From Myxococcales bacterium (lineage in GTDB: Bacteria; Myxococcota_A; Polyangia; Haliangiales; Haliangiaceae), in the NCBI GenBank assembly GCA_016706545.1, contig JADJJK010000067.1:1-31655 (forward strand): a DNA stretch of 31,655 nt, written 5' to 3'. This document shows positions 23,521 through 31,209 of this stretch, one piece after another. How positions within the stretch are numbered: position 1 is the stretch's first letter; each line of letters starts with the position of its first letter. The notes under the pieces are model-generated. The model did no database searches. It was not told the DNA's origin and saw only the letters and a list, made by a program, of their open reading frames with translations. The position numbers were made by a program, and so were the translations under genes.

Positions 23521-26500
23521 TGGCGACCATCGATGACGTCAAGAACGTCCTACAGACCGTCGGCAGCGGCGCCTTTGGCATCGCCATGCCGACCCTGGCG
23601 CGCACCTGGACCAGCGGCGCCACGCCGACCCAGGACAGCGCCGGCGCCGCCGCCCTCGCGCTCACCGGCACCGGCTGGCGCTGCCCCGCCGCCGGCGTGC
23701 TCCGGCGCGTCGAGTCCACCGCGGCGATGCGCGTCACCTTGATGACCCCGACCGGCGCGGTGCAGGCCGGCCCCGGCCTCTTGCTCACGCTGTTTCCGCA
23801 GCTACACCTGCGCCTGGCGCGCCTGTACGCCGCGCTGTTCGAGACCGCCACCGGCGCCCGCGCCGAGCGCGGCCGCGGCCTGCCGCTGCGCCCGGTGCCG
23901 CGCTACTTCTTCTTCGCTGGCGTGCTCGACACCGCCGACAAGAGCGGCAACGTCAACCCCGGCGATGACCTCGGCCAGGACGGCACCCTCACCATCTACG
24001 ACGACGACGGCCTGCCCATCGATCCGCTGTTCGTGGCCAGCACCTTCCTCGCCATCATGAAGGCCCACCACCCGCTGCAGTCGCGCGGCCTCACCGACGC
24101 CTTCGAGGATAGCCCCGGCATCGCCCAGATCGCCGCGCTGGCCACCACGTCGCAAGTCCACCTGCACCTGTGCGACGCCGCCGGCGCGCCCTACGACGGC
24201 GCCCACCTCACCGGCGTCACCCAGGTGGCCGGCAGCAGCGGCCTGTTCACGCTCAACGCCTCCACCGGCACCGGCAGCGATCTGTCTGGCACCGTCGGAA
24301 AAGATGCGGCCAGCGCCAGCTACAAGGAAGAAGATCGCCGCCTCCTTCTGCTCGGGCCCGCCACCACCGGCCGGCTCGGCGACTCGTTCCATCCCCCGGC
24401 GATGGGCGCCTTGCCCACCGGCGTCACCCTCACCCGCGACTTCTTCCGCCTGCGCGTCGCCCAGCTCGACAAGCTCCTGCTCGGCACCAAGAACTCCGCG
24501 TTCACCGGCGCCCAGCTCGAGCAAGCGCCGCGGCTGCGCATCCACGAGTCGGTGCGTCTGCTCTCCGACGGCAACGACGTCCTCGCTGGCGGCAACCTCG
24601 CCTTGCTCGGCACCCCGCGCGAGTCCCTGGCGGTGGCGCAGAGCATCGACGGCGCCTTCGATGTCCCCGAGGACCTGGGCGGCGCGGCGCGCCTGCCCAC
24701 CTTCCCGCCGTTCGCTGGCACCGCGAGCACCGCGCCGCTCACCGTCGCGCTGAAGGCGAGCCTCGCCCCCAGCGCGCAGTACTTCGACGACGGCGACCCC
24801 GCCACCGACAACACCGACGTCATCCTCACCTTGAACGGCCTGCCCGCTGGCGCCTGGGTGCGGGTCTACCACCGCAAGTTCATCGAGGACGCGCGCGAGG
24901 CCCGCGGCGACGGCGCCGGAGGCGTGGTCCCCGCCTCCGGGACCCTGATCCTGAACCTGCGCGATCCGCTGGGCCTGCGCATCCCCGGCCGGGCCGAGGG
25001 CGCGATCACCGTGCCATCGCCGGCGACCTTGCGCTGCGACCTCTGCGTGACCATGCGCGACGGCACCTCGCGCATCTACGGCAACCTCTCCGCCCAGCTC
25101 ACCAGCAGTACCACCACCGACGCGCCCTCGCTCGGCGGCACCAACCTGTTCTCCGCCGCCAACCTGCGCGGCGTCAGCAACGCTGGCGTGCTTGGCCTCG
25201 GCACCCGCGGCGGCACCTTGCCCAGCGACGCCCTGCAGGCGATCCTCGCGCTCACCGGCGAAGGCACCCCGCGCGACGCCTCGCGCCTACCCACCATGGC
25301 GCGCCGCGAGCTGATGGTCGCCGGCCTCGGCACCGGCACCACCTGGAAGGCCGTGCTCGCCGGAGGCCGCCTCACCGGCGAGACGCTGTCGTTCGATCCG
25401 CGCCACGGCGCGCCCGGCTCGCCCGGCGGCCGCGAGACCCAGGTCGTCGGCGCCTTCACGCAGAACGGGCGCCTGGCCTACGACATCGCCCGCATGGCCT
25501 ATCGCCGCAGCAAGAACGTCATCGAGCGCTTGATCGGCCTGGCCGATAGCAAGTGGACCGAGCCCGCCGAGCCCGCCGAGCTGCCCGCCACCACGGTCGC
25601 CACCCCAGGCGCGGCCTCGGGCACCTTCGCCGGCGCGGTCCTCCAGACCATCTCGCCGTTCTGCGAGACCCCCGAGCTCGCCATCCTCAAGACCTTCCTC
25701 GACAGCAGCCCTAGCTCGCTGCCGCGCACGTTCAACGACCTCCTCGACTGGGTCAAGGCCAACCTCGTCCCTGGCGCCATCCCGCTTCGCCAGCAGCTCC
25801 TCGACGCGCTCGACGGCCTAAAGACCAGCTCCACCCTCACCGAGACCGACAAGGAGCGCATCTTCAACGAGCTGCACCGCGAGATCACGTCGGCCTGCTA
25901 CGGTCGCCGCGACGCGCAGTGGGCGCTGGCCGACGCCATCGGCCGCGCCCGCCGCTTCCTCTACATCGAGAGCCCCGGCTTTGCCTCGACGCAGAAAGAC
26001 TACGGCGCTGGCGCGGCGCCGCCCTACGCCGTCGATCTGATCGCCAAGCTCCGCGACCGGCTCGCCGCCGCGCCCGGCCTCCATGTCATGATCTGCACGC
26101 CGAAGTTCGCGGATTTCGGCGCCGGCTACGAGCCGCTCGCCGCCCACGAGATCGACGATCGCAAGAAGCGCATCCTCGGCCGCGCCGCCGAAGGATCGAC
26201 GCCCGCCATCGCCGGCCTCGAGGCGCTCAACCTCGGCCCCGAGGCCTCCCGCGTGGTCGCCTTTCACCCCGTGGGCTTTCCCGGCCGTCCCAGCCGGCTC
26301 GAGAGCACCGTGGTGATCGCCGATGACACCTGGCTCCTCTTGGGCTCGAGCACCTTTCGTCGCCGCGGCCTCACCTTCGATGGCGGCAGCGACCTGGTCC
26401 TCACCGACACCGACCTGGTCCGCGGCACCTCGCCGGCGATCGCGCGCTTTCGCCGGGAGCTCCTGGCGGCGCGCCTCGGCGTCGCTGCGGCCGAGGTCAA

Positions 26501-26762
26501 CAGCTTTGGTCGCATGCCCGACCCAAGCTTTGTCCGCCTCGCCGACGGCGTCGAGGCGTTCTACGTCATCCGCGAGCGCCTGCGCGCCGGCGGCCTGGGC
26601 GCCATCGAGCGGCTGTGGAAGGGCGTCCTCCCCAACGTCCCGCCGATCCCGGCCGACGCGGTCTCCATGGATGTGGCCAACCCCGAGGGCCACGAGTTCG
26701 ATCTGGCGACCGCGCTGGCCGTCTCCGTGCTGGCCGGCCTCGGCGGGCTCAAGGCCTACTGA
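23520..26762 (+). CDS. giant protein 3: C-terminal phospholipase-D-like domain, HxK lost
   Basis: 1080 residues, last gene of the operon; the ATG overlaps the preceding TGA by one base. No signal peptide. The first 790 residues are unrecognised and beta-rich (for example DDTDVILTL-like strands and WVRVYHRKF). From about 805 the sequence follows the phospholipase D fold: QWALADAIGRARRFLYIESP, then AVDLIAKLRDRLAAAPGLHV, then ESTVVIADDTWLLLGSSTFR and GGSDLVLTD. The PLD signature HxKx4D is present in spacing but reads E928-S-T930-x4-D935, so the catalytic His and Lys are gone and only Asp remains. It is either an inactive structural or binding PLD domain or a divergent enzyme. Only one such motif is visible, while most PLD enzymes use two. 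Role within the operon unknown. Confidence 0.82.
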   Translation: MATIDDVKNVLQTVGSGAFGIAMPTLARTWTSGATPTQDSAGAAALALTGTGWRCPAAGVLRRVESTAAMRVTLMTPTGAVQAGPGLLLTLFPQLHLRLARLYAALFETATGARAERGRGLPLRPVPRYFFFAGVLDTADKSGNVNPGDDLGQDGTLTIYDDDGLPIDPLFVASTFLAIMKAHHPLQSRGLTDAFEDSPGIAQIAALATTSQVHLHLCDAAGAPYDGAHLTGVTQVAGSSGLFTLNASTGTGSDLSGTVGKDAASASYKEEDRRLLLLGPATTGRLGDSFHPPAMGALPTGVTLTRDFFRLRVAQLDKLLLGTKNSAFTGAQLEQAPRLRIHESVRLLSDGNDVLAGGNLALLGTPRESLAVAQSIDGAFDVPEDLGGAARLPTFPPFAGTASTAPLTVALKASLAPSAQYFDDGDPATDNTDVILTLNGLPAGAWVRVYHRKFIEDAREARGDGAGGVVPASGTLILNLRDPLGLRIPGRAEGAITVPSPATLRCDLCVTMRDGTSRIYGNLSAQLTSSTTTDAPSLGGTNLFSAANLRGVSNAGVLGLGTRGGTLPSDALQAILALTGEGTPRDASRLPTMARRELMVAGLGTGTTWKAVLAGGRLTGETLSFDPRHGAPGSPGGRETQVVGAFTQNGRLAYDIARMAYRRSKNVIERLIGLADSKWTEPAEPAELPATTVATPGAASGTFAGAVLQTISPFCETPELAILKTFLDSSPSSLPRTFNDLLDWVKANLVPGAIPLRQQLLDALDGLKTSSTLTETDKERIFNELHREITSACYGRRDAQWALADAIGRARRFLYIESPGFASTQKDYGAGAAPPYAVDLIAKLRDRLAAAPGLHVMICTPKFADFGAGYEPLAAHEIDDRKKRILGRAAEGSTPAIAGLEALNLGPEASRVVAFHPVGFPGRPSRLESTVVIADDTWLLLGSSTFRRRGLTFDGGSDLVLTDTDLVRGTSPAIARFRRELLAARLGVAAAEVNSFGRMPDPSFVRLADGVEAFYVIRERLRAGGLGAIERLWKGVLPNVPPIPADAVSMDVANPEGHEFDLATALAVSVLAGLGGLKAY

Positions 26763-26802
26763 GGCTTGCTGAGGTCAGCTAGCTCGGCGTACACCGTCGC
26801 TG

Positions 26803-28731
26803 CTACAGCTTCACGCACTCATCGAGCAACGCACGGACCTCCTCTGGCACCGCCAGCTTCGGATCCGAGACCTGGCCCGGCTCGGTGTGCGCGGTGTAGT
26901 GAACCAGGTCGACCAGGCTACCGCGAAGGGCGTGCGCCCTTGCGCCCAGCGCCTCCCGCACCCCCTGCAAGATCGCCTTCGCGCGGCGCTTGCCGTGCTG
27001 CCACGTCGCCGGGGCTGCCCGCACCTCCTCGCGCGCCCGCCGCCTCGCCGCCCGCTCCTCGAGGATCTTGTGCTCGTCATCAGGTCGGCGGTGCGCGGAG
27101 CACCGCGCGTCCTCCGCCGCGTCCAGGAGCTCCTGATCTCGGTCGGTGTCCAAGATCGCCTGCGAGATCACCGCTCGCAGCTCCTCTGCGGGGAGGTTGG
27201 GCAACGCCGGGGAGATCCACTCCAGCAGGCAGGGCGCGTCCAGAAACATCGACTCGAGCGAGTGGCGAGACCACACCGAGTCGATCGTTTGCAGGTGCGC
27301 CTTCACCTTGTGTAGCGCCGGGACCTTCGGCGTGCGGACATAGTCGCGGTCGAGCACGAGCGCGGCCCGCACCGCGCGCGCTGCGTCCAGCCGTACGAAC
27401 AGCCTGGGGCTCAGCACGCGCTCCAGCACGCCACGCACGCTGACATTGCCCACCCCATCGAGCGGGATCGCCACGTAGCGCCGCCACTGCGCCAGCCGTT
27501 CATCATCGCTGCGAAAGTAGACGCGCGCGCATGCGTCGAGCACCTGAAAGTCGGTGGGGCCCTCGTGAAACAGCACGCGACGCGACGACAGGAAGCTCAG
27601 GCTGGCAAACGGGGTGAGATCGCAGAAGCTATCGAGCTCCCGGAGGACCGCGTCCTGGTCGCGCAGCGCCACCGCGGTCCCGCTGCTGCGATCGACGGTC
27701 ACCAGCAGCGCCGTCGGGTTGAGCCCGACCCGATTGATCATCTCCACCGAGTGCGTGGCGAAGATGAGCTGGTTGCCAAACTCCGCCGCCAGCCGCGCCA
27801 GCTCCTCGCCGACGTCCCCTTGCAGGCGCGGGTGCAAGTGCGCCTCTGGCTCATCGAGCAGGAAGATCACGCTGCGCCCATCTCGCGCGCCGCGGATCCC
27901 CTCCATCGCCGCGTACAGCGCGATCATCCCGATGAGTCCCGCGCCCGCCGACGATAGCTCCAGCTCGCCGTTGGTGTCGCGATAGGTCGCCACCAGGTGG
28001 CCGCGCTGCTCCGCGTCGGCGCGCGGCGTGCGGCGCACCAGCGTCGCGCCCACCGCCCGGCGGAGAAAGACGTTCATCCGCTCCACCGAGTCGCCGTCCA
28101 TCCGCGCCAGCAGGTTGCGTACGATGTGGCTCTGGTCGCCACCGCCCAAGAGGCGGCTGACCACCGGCTGAGTACGGTACTCCTCGGTGCTGGTCACGCC
28201 ATAGAACGCGGGGACGAACACGCACTGCGGCCGGATTCGCTGCAGCTCCTCGCGTAGCCGCTGCGGCCGAAACTTCGACTTGACCGGCAGCGCGGCCACG
28301 GCGTCCCAGGCGCGCCTGCTGTGCAAGGTCACGCTCATCTTGAGCTGGGCGTTGCGGCCGTAGGCCAGCGCGAGGCTCGCCTGCTGGATGAGGTCCGGCT
28401 CCTGGAACGTGAGCTTGATGTCCAGCGTGACGCCCTCCCCCACCTCGGCGTTGGTGAACACCTCTCGCCAGTCGGACAGGGCCAGGAACCGCGCGGGATC
28501 GGGCACCACGGTATCCCGGCACAGCACGATGACGCCGCGCTCCTTCTGCGCGGTCGGGCTGGTCGCCTCGTCCTCCACCAGGCTGCCAATCACGTCGCAC
28601 ACCAGGCGGATGGCGTGCAGCACCGAGGTCTTGCCGCTGCTGTTGCGGCCGACGATCGCGGTCACCTGCTGCAGGTCGAGTTCCAGCTCGGAGAACCCGC
28701 GAAACCCCGACAGGGTGAGCTTGCGAAGCAT
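26803..28731 (-). CDS. OLD-family ATPase with C-terminal TOPRIM
   Basis: 642 residues from ATG 28731; the much longer upstream open frame is antisense to the methyltransferase gene. The N-terminus is an ABC/SMC-like AAA ATPase: LSGFRGFSELELDL, P-loop GRNSSGKT (28-35), LSSAGAGLIGMIALYAAMEG, Walker B VIFLLDEPEAHLHP (about 288-301) and FATHSVEMINR. From about 385 a TOPRIM-like nuclease domain follows, with EGPTD and LVLDRDYV, plus SRHSLESMFLDAP as in OLD nucleases. OLD proteins are ATP-regulated nucleases; several act in phage defence or interference. No UvrD-like GajB partner, retron or toxin gene is adjacent, so this is a stand-alone (class 1-like) OLD rather than Gabija. It converges on the giant operon (40-bp gap) and diverges from the methyltransferase gene. 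Confidence 0.87.
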   Translation of the reverse strand: MLRKLTLSGFRGFSELELDLQQVTAIVGRNSSGKTSVLHAIRLVCDVIGSLVEDEATSPTAQKERGVIVLCRDTVVPDPARFLALSDWREVFTNAEVGEGVTLDIKLTFQEPDLIQQASLALAYGRNAQLKMSVTLHSRRAWDAVAALPVKSKFRPQRLREELQRIRPQCVFVPAFYGVTSTEEYRTQPVVSRLLGGGDQSHIVRNLLARMDGDSVERMNVFLRRAVGATLVRRTPRADAEQRGHLVATYRDTNGELELSSAGAGLIGMIALYAAMEGIRGARDGRSVIFLLDEPEAHLHPRLQGDVGEELARLAAEFGNQLIFATHSVEMINRVGLNPTALLVTVDRSSGTAVALRDQDAVLRELDSFCDLTPFASLSFLSSRRVLFHEGPTDFQVLDACARVYFRSDDERLAQWRRYVAIPLDGVGNVSVRGVLERVLSPRLFVRLDAARAVRAALVLDRDYVRTPKVPALHKVKAHLQTIDSVWSRHSLESMFLDAPCLLEWISPALPNLPAEELRAVISQAILDTDRDQELLDAAEDARCSAHRRPDDEHKILEERAARRRAREEVRAAPATWQHGKRRAKAILQGVREALGARAHALRGSLVDLVHYTAHTEPGQVSDPKLAVPEEVRALLDECVKL

Positions 28732-28741
28732 GGGCTTGCTG

Positions 28742-28770
28742 AGCCTACAGGGTTGACAGAAAGGACGCAA
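28742..28770 (-). promoter_or_regulatory. candidate promoter of the OLD-family gene
   Basis: On the minus strand, TTGCGT (28765-28770) and TAGGCT (28742-28747) are exactly 17 bp apart. The -10 ends 10 nt before ATG 28731, which implies a very short leader without a clear ribosome site. Confidence 0.45.
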
Positions 28771-28842
28771 ATTCGCGCACCTGCGGATTCCACCGGGGTC
28801 ATCGCAACCGCGGTAAGCTAGCGTCTTGCCAAGGACCGGATC

Positions 28843-29523
28843 ATGACGAACGCCATCGATGCCCAGGCGCAGGCCGGCGCGGCGGTGTACTCGCGCACCG
28901 TGCTCGCCGCCTACGACTGGTTCGTGCTGGGCTTCTCCAACCGCGTGCTGTGGCGCTGCCCCACCGTCGAGATCGCCGCGCTCTATGACCGCCACCTCTC
29001 GGCCAACCACCTCGATGTCGGCGTGGGCTCGGGCTACTTCCTCGATCGCTGCAAGTTCCCCAGCGCCGAGCCGCGCCTGGCGCTGATGGACTTGAACGCC
29101 ACCGCGCTCGAGCACTGCGCCCGCCGCGTCGCCCGCTACCGCCCGCTCACGGTGCGCCACAACGTGCTGACGCCGCTGCCGCGGAGCGGCCCGCGCTTCG
29201 ACTCCATCGCGCTGGGCTACCTGCTGCACTGCCTGCCCGGCGCGCTGCCGGACAAGGCGGTGGTGTTCGACCACCTGGCCGCGGTGCTGGCGCCCGGCGG
29301 CGTGATCTTTGGCTCCACGTTGCTGCAGGGCGATGCGCCGCGCTCCTGGCCGGCCCGCCGCCTCATGGACGTGTACAACCGCAAAGGGATCTTCAGTAAC
29401 CGCGAGGACGACGCGCGCGGGCTACGCGCGGCGCTCGAGCAGCGCTTCGACGACGTCCAGCTCCAGCTTCACGGCTGCGCGGCGCTGTTTGCCGCCCGTG
29501 GTCGCAACGTCCCAGCCACGTGA
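28843..29523 (+). CDS. class I SAM-dependent methyltransferase
   Basis: 226 residues. The start region (VYSRTVLAAYDWFVLGFSNR, then VLWRCPT) and the SAM-binding motif I HLDVGVGSGYFLDRC identify a class I methyltransferase of a group widespread in actinobacteria and proteobacteria whose substrate is unknown to me. The acidic motif II lies in LALMDLNATALEHC. Motif IV/V strands are IALGYLLHCLPG and LAPGGVIFGSTLL. AAGGA at 28831-28835 lies 7 nt before the ATG, so unlike several neighbours it has a normal ribosome site. It diverges from the OLD gene; the 111-bp gap could hold promoters for both. Whether it modifies a small molecule or a lipid cannot be told from the sequence. Confidence 0.88.
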   Translation: MTNAIDAQAQAGAAVYSRTVLAAYDWFVLGFSNRVLWRCPTVEIAALYDRHLSANHLDVGVGSGYFLDRCKFPSAEPRLALMDLNATALEHCARRVARYRPLTVRHNVLTPLPRSGPRFDSIALGYLLHCLPGALPDKAVVFDHLAAVLAPGGVIFGSTLLQGDAPRSWPARRLMDVYNRKGIFSNREDDARGLRAALEQRFDDVQLQLHGCAALFAARGRNVPAT

Positions 29524-29599
29524 CGCGGCCCCGCGGGTGCGGCGGTCGCCCAGGCGCTTTTACGCCTTGCTGGTCGGTCGCGGTCTCCGCGCTTTCCGC

Positions 29600-29605
29600 T
29601 ACCCT
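29600..29605 (+). promoter_or_regulatory. -10 box (TACCCT) of the YkgJ-like gene, leaderless type
   Basis: GCTACCCT ends 7 nt before ATG 29613. No Shine-Dalgarno is present. It favours ATG 29613 over the in-frame GTG at 29520, which overlaps the end of the methyltransferase gene. Confidence 0.4.
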
Positions 29606-29612
29606 TGGGCGC

Positions 29613-30326
29613 ATGGCTCCGCCCTCGGATGACACCCGCCCGCCCGCGACCTCGGCCCGGATGACGCGGGAGCTGCCGCCGCTCGACGTGGCCGATGAGC
29701 ACGGCGCCGGCGAAGACCTGGACGCAGCCAGCGAGCTGGCCAGCTTGCGGATCGAGTTCTCCGACCTGCGCGCGGACACCCACCGGCTGGCCGCGGCCAA
29801 CGTGCGCAACGAGCACATGGTCGCCGAGCTGCGCGCGGTGCTCGACACGCTGCTGCAGATCCTGCGCGTGCGCGAGACCCTGCAGGACGGGCACCTGCAG
29901 ATGATGGACCGGCTTCGCCGACACGCCAAGCTCGCCACCGAGCCGCAGCTCATCCTTGGCACCGCGGTCGACAAGTACAGCGTCGAGTCCGGCGACATCG
30001 ACTGCGCGTCGCTCTTGCACCTGTGCCACGGCCGCTGCTGCGCCTTCAACATCCCGCTCTCCGAGCAAGATCTGGCCGAGGGCAAGCTCGCGTGGCGCAT
30101 CCGCGAGCCCTACCTCATGGCGCAGGCCGACTCCGGCTACTGCACCTACCTCGACGAGCACAGCGGCGGCTGCGGCAACTACCTGGCCCGTCCCGCGCCG
30201 TGCCGCAGCTACGACTGCCGACGAGACCCCCGGGTCTGGATCGACTTCGACGCCAAGGTGCCCGCGCCCATGCCGGAGGGCCTCGTCACCATCCGCCTCG
30301 GCGCCGGAGCCGGAAGGTCGCCCTGA
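29613..30326 (+). CDS. YkgJ-like Cys-cluster protein with N-terminal coiled coil
   Basis: 237 residues. Residues about 40-105 form a heptad-like helical region (ELASLRIEFSDLRADTHRLA, VAELRAVLDTLLQILRVRET). The C-terminal half is the YkgJ-type zinc/iron-chelating domain with eight cysteines: C131, C138, C142-C143 (HGRCCAFNIPLSEQDL), C177, C187, C197 and C202 (ARPAPCRSYDCRRD). The RPxPCRxYDCR pattern is the family hallmark. Such proteins are thought to bind a metal ion or an iron-sulfur cluster, but biochemical roles are poorly known. The coiled coil suggests dimerisation. It sits between the methyltransferase and SDR genes on the same strand with its own -10 box, so co-regulation is possible but a shared operon is not required. 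Confidence 0.83.
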   Translation: MAPPSDDTRPPATSARMTRELPPLDVADEHGAGEDLDAASELASLRIEFSDLRADTHRLAAANVRNEHMVAELRAVLDTLLQILRVRETLQDGHLQMMDRLRRHAKLATEPQLILGTAVDKYSVESGDIDCASLLHLCHGRCCAFNIPLSEQDLAEGKLAWRIREPYLMAQADSGYCTYLDEHSGGCGNYLARPAPCRSYDCRRDPRVWIDFDAKVPAPMPEGLVTIRLGAGAGRSP

Positions 30327-30372
30327 TCGTCGCCCTGGCGCGTCAGCGGTCGTCGCCCTCCGATCTTGGGGC

Positions 30373-30378
30373 TACCTT
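30373..30378 (+). promoter_or_regulatory. -10 box (TACCTT) of the SDR gene, leaderless type
   Basis: GCTACCTT ends 5 nt before ATG 30384 (spacer GTCTC). No Shine-Dalgarno lies upstream. It favours ATG 30384 over the in-frame TTG at 30366. Confidence 0.4.
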
Positions 30379-30383
30379 GTCTC

Positions 30384-31208
30384 ATGTCCCCTCTGCCTGA
30401 AGCCAAGCGCATCTTCATCACCGGCGCCTCCACTGGCCTTGGCCGGGCCGCCGCGCTCCTGTTCGCCAGCCGTGGCTGGCGCGTGGTGGCCACCATGCGC
30501 CGCCCCAAGGCTGCGGCCACGCTGCACGGCGTCCCCGGCGTCACGCTCGCCGAGCTGGACGTGACCCTGCCCGAGCAGATCACGGCCGCCACCAGGGCCG
30601 CGCTGGCGGACGGTCCGGTGGACGTCGTGTTCAACAACGCAGGGTACGGCCTCGCCGGGCCCCTCGAGGGCACGAGCGACGAGCAGCTCGTCACCGAGGT
30701 GAACACCAACCTGCTCGGCGTCATCCGCACCACCCAGGCCTTCATCCCGGCGTTCCGTGAGCGCGGCGGCGGCCTCTTCATCAACACCACCTCCATCGGA
30801 GGCCTGGTGACCTTCCCCTTCAACTCCGTCTACCACGCCACCAAGTGGGCCCTCGAGGGCTTCAGCGAGAGCATGGCCTTCGAGCTGTCGCGCTTCGGCA
30901 TCGGCGTCAAGACCATCGCCCCCGGCGGCATCGACACCGACTTCGTGTCTCGCTCCATGGTGCTGGCGCAGCACCCAGCGTACGCCGCGCTGGTGGCGCA
31001 GACCATGGCCGCGTTCGCCGATCCGGGCCGCGCCGTGCGCCGCTCCACCGCCGAGCAGATCGCGGAGGTGGTCTACCAGGCCGCCACCGACGGCAAGCGA
31101 CAGCTACGTTATGTCGCCGGGGAGGACGCCAAGGCGCTGTACGCGCAGCGGCTCGCGGTGGGAGACGAGGCGTTTCGCGCCGCCATCGACCAGACCTTCC
31201 TGGGGTAG
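30384..31208 (+). CDS. SDR family NAD(P)-dependent oxidoreductase
   Basis: 274 residues, a classical short-chain dehydrogenase/reductase. Rossmann motif TGASTGLG at 13-20; Arg at the end of the second strand (VVATMRRP) favours NADP(H). D-V motif AELDVT; NNAG at about 82-85. The catalytic tetrad is visible with S137 (TTSIGG), Y150 and K154 (YHATK), then APGGIDTDF. The C-terminus (QRLAVGDEAFRAAIDQTFLG) is of the type found in uncharacterised SDRs acting on small carbonyl or alcohol substrates. Substrate unknown. It ends one base before the stop of the convergent CBS gene. Confidence 0.93.
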   Translation: MSPLPEAKRIFITGASTGLGRAAALLFASRGWRVVATMRRPKAAATLHGVPGVTLAELDVTLPEQITAATRAALADGPVDVVFNNAGYGLAGPLEGTSDEQLVTEVNTNLLGVIRTTQAFIPAFRERGGGLFINTTSIGGLVTFPFNSVYHATKWALEGFSESMAFELSRFGIGVKTIAPGGIDTDFVSRSMVLAQHPAYAALVAQTMAAFADPGRAVRRSTAEQIAEVVYQAATDGKRQLRYVAGEDAKALYAQRLAVGDEAFRAAIDQTFLG

Positions 31209-31209
31209 C

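Noticed and set aside
26763..26802. Possible bidirectional terminator between giant protein 3 and the OLD gene
   Set aside because: Only 4-5-bp imperfect inverted repeats (GCTGA/TCAGC, AGCTAGCT) are present and there is no T-tract on either strand.
28753..28758. Perfect TTGACA on the plus strand before the methyltransferase gene
   Set aside because: No -10-like hexamer lies 15-19 bp downstream (the sequence there is GCGCAC-like), so I do not call a promoter from it.
28734..29274. N-terminal extension of the OLD gene frame back to 29274
   Set aside because: The added 181 residues are antisense to the methyltransferase gene and are shadow-like. ATG 28731 begins the conserved MLRKLTLSGFRGF and has a promoter just upstream.
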